The position numbers and the translations under genes are program-made. From assembly GCF_003007785.1 (NCBI RefSeq), contig NZ_PXOH01000009.1, forward strand, positions 1-64,000: 64,000 bases of DNA, given 5' to 3'. Shown here piece by piece: positions 47,368 through 57,000 of this stretch. Under the pieces are notes generated by a model, which did no database searches, was not told where the DNA came from, and saw nothing but the letters and a program-made list of their open reading frames with translations. Positions within the stretch are counted from its first letter, which is position 1; each line of letters begins with the position of its first letter. The stretch is from Aphanothece hegewaldii CCALA 016. GTDB lineage: Bacteria; Cyanobacteriota; Cyanobacteriia; Cyanobacteriales; Microcystaceae.

Positions 47368-50300
47368 GTGGCTAATCCTTTTGAAATTTTCCCGAAACCT
47401 CTTTTAACCTTAGTTGATTTACTACAGTACAGGGCAAATGAACAGCCAGAACAGATTGCTTATTATTTTTTAAGCGATGGCGAAACCGAAGAAATTAGCC
47501 TAACTTATCAAGCACTCGATCTTGAAGCACGAAAAATAGCGGCTCAGTTACAATCATTAAATCTGAGCCAAAAACAAGCAATTTTATTGTATCAGCCTGG
47601 TTTAGAATTAATTTGCGCTTTCTTTGGCTGTTTATATGCCGATGTTGTGGCGATTCCCGCTTATCCACCCCAATATAATCAAAATTTATCTCGTTTACAA
47701 GGAATCATCACAGATAGTCAAGCCAGCGTCATTTTAACGACAACGGCACTATTAAAAGATTGTCCTGATCCAAATTTATCTTATCTTATTAGCGATCGCT
47801 TATCTGACTACTCGGCTCATACTTGGCGCAAACCCAAGATTGATAGTGATACTTTAGCTTTTATTCAATATACATCAGGCTCTACAGGCTCCCCGAAAGG
47901 AGTCATGCTTAGTCATGGTAATCTTTTACATAATTCAAGACTAATTTACCAAGGTTTTGAGCATTCAAGTCAGAGTAAAGTCGTCAGTTGGTTACCTCCC
48001 TATCATGATATGGGATTAATTGGGGGCATCCTTCAACCTTTCTATGGTGGCTTTCCTGTTGTCTTGATGTCACCCGTTAGTTTTATCCGAAAACCCATTC
48101 GTTGGTTACAAGCGATTTCTCGTTATCAAGCGACGACAAGCGGTGGGCCAAATTTTGCTTATAATCTTTGTTTAGAAAAAATTACCCCTCAACAAAAAGC
48201 GACACTCGATCTCAGTTCTTGGAAATTGGCTTTTATTGGTGCTGAACCCATTAACCCTAAAACGTTAGATCAATTTGCTGAAGCGTTTGCCCCCTGTGGG
48301 TTTCGTCGTGACGCTTTTTATCCTTGCTACGGTTTAGCCGAAGCGACTTTATTTGTATCGGGAGGTGCAAAAAATAAACCGCCAATTATTAAAACACTAG
48401 ATAGCCAAGCTTTACAACAAAATCAAGTTCTTCTGGCCTCGAATCACTCAAAATCACAAAATATCGTCAGTTGTGGGCAAATTTATCCAGAGCAAAAAGT
48501 GATGATTGTTGATCCTACTAAAGAGGGTTCGATTTCCAAACCCCTACAGGATGGAGAAATCGGCGAGATTTGGGTATCTGGAGCGAGTGTAGCTCAAGGT
48601 TACTGGAAAAATCCTGAAAAAACAAAAGAAACCTTTCAATCAATTATAGAAGGACAATCATTTTTACGAACAGGGGATTTAGGATTCTTGCAAAATGGGA
48701 AATTATATGTTACAGGACGAATTAAAGATTTAATTATTATTCGGGGTCAAAATTATTATCCCCAAGATCTAGAGCAAACCGTAGAGCAATGTCATGTAGC
48801 AATACGCCTAGGTTGTTGTGCTGCCTTTAGTATCTCTGAAGGTGAAGAACAATTAGCGATCGCGGCTGAAATTAAACGAGAATCAATACGCCAACTGAAT
48901 CTAGAAGAGGTTTTAACGGCGATTCGTTCTGCAATTGCTCAAGAACATGGTTTACAGATTCATACTATATTATTACTCAAACAAGGTAGCATCCCTAAAA
49001 CCTCCAGTGGCAAAATTCAACGCCACGCTTGCCAGAATCAATATCAAGACCATAATTTTGATTTAATCGCTCATTGGTCGATAAAATCAAGCCAAAAAAC
49101 CGATCATTTAATTCAATGGCTTCGCAGCTATGCCAATGAACAGATTAACTCGCGCTTAATGGATGAGCGTCGTTCGATTTCCCCCTCAATTGTGTTAGAT
49201 TTTGGCAATCAAGGTTTACTCGGAATGCAAGTCCCCACCGAATACGGCGGACTGGGGTTAAATCATAGCGACACGATGCGAATTTTAGAACAATTGGGCG
49301 CGATCGATACTACCCTAGCATTATTTGTTGGACTGAATAATATTTTAGGAATTCGACCCCTACTGAATTTTGGTAGTCAAAACCTTAAAAAAGAACTGTT
49401 ACCCATTTTAGCTACTGGAAGAGAATTAGCCGCCTTTGCCCTGACTGAAACAGGGGCAGGTTCCAATCCACAAGCCATTACCACAAAAGCAGTTCTTTGT
49501 CAAGATGGCTGGTTACTTCAAGGGAAAAAAATTTGGAGTGGTTCGGCAGCATGGGCGGGGGTGATTAATGTTTTTGTACAAGAACCCGAAGGCATTAGCG
49601 GTTTTATCGTCCGTAAAGGTACTTCTGGATTACGTCAAGGGCCCGAAGCCCTGACAATGGGTATGCGGGGCATGGTACAGAATACGGTTTATCTGAATGA
49701 TGTTCCTGTTCAAGCCGAACAACGCTTAGGTGACGCGGGGATGGGCATGAAAGTCGCCCAAGATGCCATGATGTACGGACGCTTAGGCATTGCTGCTGCT
49801 TGTGTTGGGGGAATGAAACGGTGCGCTCAATTGATGCTACGCTACAGTGAACGTCGTACGATCGCTACGGGACGTTTATTGGATAATCCTTTAATGTTGG
49901 TGCGCTTAAATGAGTTAACCGCAACGATTACCGCAGTTGAAGTATTAGTGAAAAGTTTAGCAAAATTTCTTGATCGGGGTTTATCGGTTCCTGTAGAAGC
50001 TTACACCGTTTGTAAAATCGCTGCACCTGAATTTTACTGGCAAGCGGCTGATCATTTAGTTCAGTGTTTGGGAGGAAGAGGGTATATTGAAACGAATATC
50101 GCGCCTCAAATTTTACGAGATGCAAGGGTTCTAAGGATTTTTGAGGGCCCGACGGAAACCTTAAAGATGTTTTTGGGTTCACGAGTCAACAACCAAAGTG
50201 AGGATTTAAAATCGTTTTTCTGTGACATTCTAAAAACCCCCCATCTCTATGAAAACTTAATTAATGACGCTAAAGTAATACAAGAATACTATTTGTCTGC

Positions 50301-51003
50301 TGCGTCACCTTTCATCGATCCTGTCACGGCTAAACGTTGGGCTTCTATTTTAATTGGAGATCTTGCTACTTTTGCGATTTTATTAGCTGTACTGATGGAG
50401 GACTCAGAATCAGTACAAAAAGCTTATGCGTGGACACAACAGCAATATGAATTAAAGCGTCATCAAGCTTTATCGAGAAATCCTCTACTTTATACCAATT
50501 CATTCGAGATCATCAGTCAATATGAATCAACGATTGGAGATATCGAACAAACTCTAGCAGGAGAAGATTACGAACTCGACGAACTCTTACGGAAATCAAC
50601 CCACAAAACGGAAGCTAAAATCGTTAATGTTATTAGCACAAAAACGCGAAAAGTCAAGAACAATGTAACAGAAATTAAAACTTGGCTGATCAATTGGCTA
50701 AGTCAAAAGTTAAAAATTCCGACACAACATCTTGATCCTAAACAATCTTTTGCTGATTATGGCATTGATTCAGTAATTGCCGTCGAATTAGCCCAAGATA
50801 TACAAGAATGGTTAGCGTTAAGCCAAGAAGTCGAAGCAACGATCGCATGGAATTATCCTACTATTGAAGCCCTCGCGCAGTATTTAAGCCAATTTTCATC
50901 AAACCCAGAACAACCCATTTTAGACCAAGAATTAACCGAAGAACAACTACAAAACTCGATCGCACAAGAAATCATTGAACTAGAAAACTGGCTACATCGA
51001 TAA
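47368..51003 (+). CDS. Fused FAAL - acyl-CoA dehydrogenase - acyl carrier protein
   Basis: A protein of about 1211 residues with three parts. Residues 1-590: fatty acyl-AMP ligase, with the ATP-binding YTSGSTGSPKG (about 167), GLAEATLFV, and the closing lysine region IPKTSSGKIQR. Residues 600-955: acyl-CoA dehydrogenase-like, with FALTETGAGSNP and the catalytic Glu926 in RIFEGPTETL. After a helical linker, an ACP with Ser1135 in GIDSV for the phosphopantetheine arm. The end, LTEEQLQNSIAQEIIELE, looks like a docking helix. The enzyme would activate a free fatty acid, load it on its own ACP, and desaturate it alpha-beta as PKS starter. The GTG at 47368 is preferred over TTG 47329, but no clear ribosome binding site is seen. 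Only five bases separate it from the first PKS gene. Confidence 0.9.
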   Translation: MANPFEIFPKPLLTLVDLLQYRANEQPEQIAYYFLSDGETEEISLTYQALDLEARKIAAQLQSLNLSQKQAILLYQPGLELICAFFGCLYADVVAIPAYPPQYNQNLSRLQGIITDSQASVILTTTALLKDCPDPNLSYLISDRLSDYSAHTWRKPKIDSDTLAFIQYTSGSTGSPKGVMLSHGNLLHNSRLIYQGFEHSSQSKVVSWLPPYHDMGLIGGILQPFYGGFPVVLMSPVSFIRKPIRWLQAISRYQATTSGGPNFAYNLCLEKITPQQKATLDLSSWKLAFIGAEPINPKTLDQFAEAFAPCGFRRDAFYPCYGLAEATLFVSGGAKNKPPIIKTLDSQALQQNQVLLASNHSKSQNIVSCGQIYPEQKVMIVDPTKEGSISKPLQDGEIGEIWVSGASVAQGYWKNPEKTKETFQSIIEGQSFLRTGDLGFLQNGKLYVTGRIKDLIIIRGQNYYPQDLEQTVEQCHVAIRLGCCAAFSISEGEEQLAIAAEIKRESIRQLNLEEVLTAIRSAIAQEHGLQIHTILLLKQGSIPKTSSGKIQRHACQNQYQDHNFDLIAHWSIKSSQKTDHLIQWLRSYANEQINSRLMDERRSISPSIVLDFGNQGLLGMQVPTEYGGLGLNHSDTMRILEQLGAIDTTLALFVGLNNILGIRPLLNFGSQNLKKELLPILATGRELAAFALTETGAGSNPQAITTKAVLCQDGWLLQGKKIWSGSAAWAGVINVFVQEPEGISGFIVRKGTSGLRQGPEALTMGMRGMVQNTVYLNDVPVQAEQRLGDAGMGMKVAQDAMMYGRLGIAAACVGGMKRCAQLMLRYSERRTIATGRLLDNPLMLVRLNELTATITAVEVLVKSLAKFLDRGLSVPVEAYTVCKIAAPEFYWQAADHLVQCLGGRGYIETNIAPQILRDARVLRIFEGPTETLKMFLGSRVNNQSEDLKSFFCDILKTPHLYENLINDAKVIQEYYLSAASPFIDPVTAKRWASILIGDLATFAILLAVLMEDSESVQKAYAWTQQQYELKRHQALSRNPLLYTNSFEIISQYESTIGDIEQTLAGEDYELDELLRKSTHKTEAKIVNVISTKTRKVKNNVTEIKTWLINWLSQKLKIPTQHLDPKQSFADYGIDSVIAVELAQDIQEWLALSQEVEATIAWNYPTIEALAQYLSQFSSNPEQPILDQELTEEQLQNSIAQEIIELENWLHR

Positions 51004-51008
51004 ATATT

Positions 51009-54000
51009 ATGAGTGATCAACTTTCCACCTCACAACGCCTGTTAAACGCCCTCAAACAAGCCCGTCAACAACTAGAAGCGGTTGAACAGCAAACCAACGA
51101 ACCCATTGCGATCGTCGGGATGGGCTGCCGTTTTCCAGGGGGGGCGAATGATCCTGACGCTTATTGGCATTTGTTGTCTCAGGGGGTTGATGCGATCGCC
51201 GAAATTCCTCAACAACGCTGGAATGTGGAAGCCTATTACGATCGTAATCCTGAAGCCAAAGGAAAAATGTATACTCGATCTGGTGGGTTTATTGAAGATG
51301 TCGATCAGTTCGATCCTCAGTTTTTTGGAATTTCGCCACGAGAAGCCCAAAGCCTTGATCCTCAAGCGAGTTTACTGCTAGAGGTTAGTTACACTGCATT
51401 AGAACACGCGGGACAGTCTATCGAACAATTAAAAGGATCGCAAACGGGTGTTTTTATTGGTATCGGTTTTGATGACTATGCGAAACGAAGTATTAATTCT
51501 GGTGATCCAACTCGGATCGATGCCTATAGCAGTTTAGGGAACACTCGTAGTATCACAGTAGGACGTATTGCCTATGTCTTCGGTTTACAGGGGCCTGTTA
51601 TTCAACTCGATACAACCTGTTCATCTTCTTTGTTAGCTGTTCACTTAGCCTGTCAGAGTTTGCGGACTAAAGAATGTCATTTAGCGTTAGCAGGTGGCGT
51701 TAATTTAATGCTATCTCCAGAACCGATGATCGGGTTTTGTAAACTAAAAGCCCTATCCGTTGATGGACGGTGTAAAACCTTTGATGCCTCAGCCGATGGT
51801 TATGGACGGGGGGAAGGATGCGGTATTGTTGTCCTAAAACGATTATCCGATGCAGTGGCCAATCAAGATCAGATCCTTTCGATTATTTTAGGTTCTGCGG
51901 TTAACCACGATGGTCAAAGTAATGGGTTAACGGCCCCCAATGGTTCCGCCCAAGAAGCGGTCATTCGTCAAGCGTTATCCAATGCTAGGATTAAACCCAA
52001 ACAAGTTCAATATGTAGAAACTCACGGTACTGGAACCCCATTAGGCGATCCTATCGAGATACTCGCTTTAGGAAAAGTTCTAAGTGAAGGTAGAACCCTA
52101 GACAACCCGTTTAAGATCGGTTCAGTTAAAACAAATTTTGGACATTTAGAAGCAGCAGCAGGAGTAGCTAGTCTGATGAAAGTTGTCCTATCAATGCAAC
52201 ATCAGCATATACCTGCCCATCTTCATTTTAAAGAACCAAATCCCTATATTCCTTGGCAAAAACTACCGATCGTTGTTCCTACTGAATTAACAGTTTGGCC
52301 CACTGAAGATCGAAGAATAGCGGGTATTAGTTCTTTTGGCATGAGTGGTACTAATGTTCATCTCATTTTAGCCGAAGCCCCAACAACGGAACAAAAACCC
52401 TTTATTGATCGTCCTCTTCATCTTCTGACGCTTTCTGCAAAAAGTGAACCCGCTTTACAAGAATTGAGTCAACGTTATCAGAATTTTTTGAGTTCTGATG
52501 TACAACTGGCTGATCTTTGTTATACCGCTAATACAGGACGATCGCATTTTGAACATCGTTTAGCGGTGGTTGCCTCAAATATAGATCAACTGCTTTTAAA
52601 GCTGAAAACGGGTGATGTTATTAAAGACACTGTATCACGACAACAGCCTTCAATTGCTTTTTTGTTTACGGGGCAAGGATCACAGTATCTTGGAATGGGA
52701 CGACAGTTATACGAAACTCAACCCACTTTTAAAAAAGTTTTAGATCAGTGTGCAGAAATTTTAGATCCTTATTTGGATATATCTTTAATAGAAGTTTTAG
52801 AAACAGAACATATAGATCAAACGGTTTATACACAACCTGCCTTATTTGCGCTGCAATATGCTCTTGCTCAATTATGGCTTACCTGGGGGGTGACTCCATC
52901 AGTCGTTATGGGGCATAGTGTCGGGGAATATGTCGCTGCGTGTGTTGCAGGTGTTTTTAGTTTAGAAGATGGTTTAAAACTGATTGCTCATCGGGGTCGT
53001 TTGATGCAAGAATTACCGCAAGATGGGGCGATGGTTGCGGTGATGGCTTCTTTTGAGAGAGTACAAGAAGTCATTCAATCCTATCAGCCAGCGATTGTGA
53101 TTGCAGCGATTAATCATTCAGCAAATACCGTTATTTCTGGGCAAAAACAAGCAATAGAGCAAGTTATTAGGGATTTTGAGCAACAAGGAATTAAAACAAC
53201 TCGACTCAAGGTGTCTCATGGGTTTCATTCTCCTTTGATGCAGCCCATGTTAGAGAATTTTTTAGAAATTGCTCAAAGTATTCGTTATTCATCGCCACAA
53301 ATACCCCTCATTTCTAATCTTACGGGTGAAATAGCGACGGATGAAATTGCTACACCTGAATACTGGTGTCATCACGTTTGTCATCCTGTGAAATTTGCTC
53401 AAAGTATGAATACAGTAGCAAAAGAAAGATGTGATATTTTTCTCGAAATTGGGCCAAAACCGATTTTATTGGGAATGGGTAGCCTCGCTTTAGCATCAGA
53501 ACAGCAAACATCTAATCTGTGGTTACCTAGTTTACGTTCTTTAGAAGACTGGCCAACTTTACTATCTAGTTTAGCGAATTTGTCGGTTAGGGGTGTGAGC
53601 ATCAATTGGTCAGCCTTTGATCAAGATTATCCGCGTCAACGAATTTCTTTACCGACTTATCCCTTTGAGAAACAAAAATATTGGCTTGAATTTCCTAAAC
53701 AAATAAGAATTACACAAGAACATCCTTTATTGGGGCAAAAATTAAATTTAGCTGGTTCTAAAACGTTTCATTTTGAAAGTTATCTCAGTCAAGATTCACC
53801 CTTTTTTCTAAAAGATCATTGTGTTTTTGAGCAAGTTATTTTTCCTGCGGCTGGCTATATAGAAATGGCATTAGCAGCAGGTTCTAAACTTTTCGGTGAT
53901 TCATCAATTTCTTTAAAGTCGATTTCTATTTCACAAGCTTTAGCATTATCTGATTCACATAAAACTGTTCAATTAAAGTTAATTCCAGAAACCGAGCAAG

Positions 54001-57000
54001 ATTATTGTTTTGAGATTTATAGTTTAGCATCAGAGGAAAGTAACTGGACTTTACACGCTAAGGGAACAATTAGCAGTGAAAGTTTTCTTTTATCTCAGAG
54101 TAAGATTAATTTAGAAAAACCATCACAATTAATTGATGCTAAAACTCATTATCAACAGTATCGAGAAATCGGCATTTATTACGGAAAAAACTTTCAAGTT
54201 ATCCAGAATTTATGGATTGATAAAGGGCAAGCACTCGGACAAATCGAGTTATTAGAGACGGATGATAGCTATCAGTTTCATCCGATTCTTTTAGATGCTT
54301 GTTTACAAGTAGCAGGAGCAAGTTTAATTCATGATAACATACAGAAGACCTATTTACCCGTTGGTTTAGATGGTTTTATTTATGATAATCATCCTGAAAA
54401 TGTAAGACAATTTTATGCTGATGCTAAAGTACGATCGCTTCATCCTAATCCGATTATTGATATTCAACTTTTATCATCAGATGGCACAGTTATTGCTATC
54501 CTAGAAGGGTTACAACTTAGTTTAGTTCATTCATCGCAAAATGATTTACAAAATTGGCTTTATCAGATTGAATGGCGACGACAAAATCTAGTCCAATCCT
54601 CTAATTATCTCTTGACACCTGAAGCGATTTATGGTAGTTTAAAACCTGATCTAGCAAGCCAATTTGAGTTAAAAGATTATCAAAAACTTCTATCGAATTT
54701 AGAAGCGATCAGTGTTAATTATATTCTGGATGCTTTGGCACAAATTGGATTAGAATTTCAACTTAAAACACGTTTTACAACTTCCGAGTTAATTCAACAG
54801 TTAGGAATTATTCAACGTCATCAAAGATTGTTTAATCGTTTGTTGGAAATTTTAGCAGAAGAGGGGATTCTACAAAAAATAAAAGATGATTGGGAAGTGA
54901 TTCAGTTACCGAAAAAAGTTTTATTAGATGATATTGAGCATTCTCCAGAGTTTACACTTTTAGCTCGTTGCGGTTTACATTTAGCAAAAGTTTTACAAGG
55001 AAAATGTGATCCAATTGAATTAATTTTCCCTCAAGGTGATCTCAGTAGTGCTACCGAATTATATCAAAATTCTCTTGGTGCTAAATTGATGAATACTCTC
55101 ATCCAAAAAGTGATGAGTAAAGCATTAGAGAATAAACCGAAAGAAGAAACGATTAAAATATTAGAAATTGGTGCGGGTACAGGAGGAACAACAGCTTATG
55201 TACTACCGAATCTTGATGCAAAATCGACTGAATATGTTTTTACGGATATTTCACCTTTATTTACCACTAAAGCCGCAGAAAAGTTTAAAGATTATTCGTT
55301 CGTCAAGTATCAATTGTTGGATATTGAAAAAGAACCAAAATTACAAGGTTTTAATTTACAAGAATATGATTTAATAATTGCTGCAAATGTTTTACACGCT
55401 ACACAAGATTTACAAAACACACTATTACATATTCAACAATTATTATCCGCCAAAGGTCAACTAATTTTATTAGAAGGGACTCGTCCTTTACGTTGGCTAG
55501 ATCTTATTTTTGGATTAACTGAGGGTTGGTGGCGATTTAAAGATACTGAGATTAGACCTTCTTATCCTTTGATTTCTGCTCAACAGTGGCAAGAATTATT
55601 AAATTCTAGTGGCTTTCAACAAGCTGTAGCACTTACTTATCAAGAGGATTGGCTTAATCAACAAAGTGTGATTATTGCTCAAAAAGATGACAAAAGAAAT
55701 TGGTTGATTTTTGCCGATTCTCAAGGAGTGGCTACAAAATTAACTCAGTTATTGGAAGCACAAGGGGATATATGTCATCTGGTTTATGCTGATGATAAAT
55801 TGGATAATTTTAAAGTTTTATTCCAAGAACAACCCAGTCAGAATATTCTTTACTTGTGGGGATTGGATACACCCGTAGCAGAAAGTTTGAATGGACAAAC
55901 ATTAGCCGATAGTTCTCAAAAACTGGTTGAAAGTCTTTTATCACTGATTCAATCTTTAGCAAATCCCTGTAATTTGTGGCTAGTAACAAGAGATGCCGTC
56001 GCTCTCGAAAAAAATGACACAGTTTCGGGAATTGTACAATCTTCAGTCTGGGGAATGGGAAAAGCGATCGCTCTCGAATATCCTAATATCAATTGTAAGC
56101 AAATTGATTTAGATTTAGAAGCGAGTTTAGATGAACAAGTACAAATCTTACTCAATGAAATTCTAGCCAATACTCAAGAAAATCAAGTTGCTTTTCGGGA
56201 TACTAATCGTTATGTTGCTAGACTAGCGCGTTATTCTCAAAACGTTTCGACAGATGAAGCAGTACAGTTAACCATAACTCAACGGGGAACACTGGAAAAT
56301 CTACAATGGCAACCGATAAAGCGAAGTATTCCCAAAGCGGGAGAAGTTGAGATTTATATTTATGCGACTGGACTCAATTTCAGAGATGTTTTAAATGCTT
56401 TGGACTTGTATCCTGGTGATGCGGGGGCGTTAGGTTGTGAATGTGTCGGTGAAATTGTTGCCGTCGGAGAAGGGGTTAAAGATTTAAAAGTCGGTCAATC
56501 TGTGATTGCGATTGCTTCTAATAGCTTTAGTCATTATGTCACCGTTAACGCGCTTTTAGTTGCCCCAAAACCTGAAAACTTGAATTTTAACGAAGCAGCT
56601 ACCCTTCCAGTGGCTTTTCTGACGGCTTATTACAGCCTACACCATTTAGCCAAGATTAAAAAAGGGGATGCTGTGCTAATTCATGCAGCAGCAGGGGGTG
56701 TGGGAATGGCAGCAGTACAAATAGCCCAAAAAGCAGGAGCCGAAGTATTTGCTACAGCTAGTCCAAAAAAATGGGATACTCTCAGGAAAATGGGGGTACA
56801 ACACCTGATGAATTCGCGTACCCTTGATTTTACTGAAAAAATTCAACAAATCACCCAGGGAAAAGGCGTAGATATTGTTCTAAATTCCTTATCGGGAGAA
56901 TTTATTACAAAAAGTCTTTCTGTTCTCAAGGATACGGGTTATTTTATCGAAATTGGGAAAAGTGGTTTAAAAACGAGCCAAATTAGTGAAATTAAACCCA

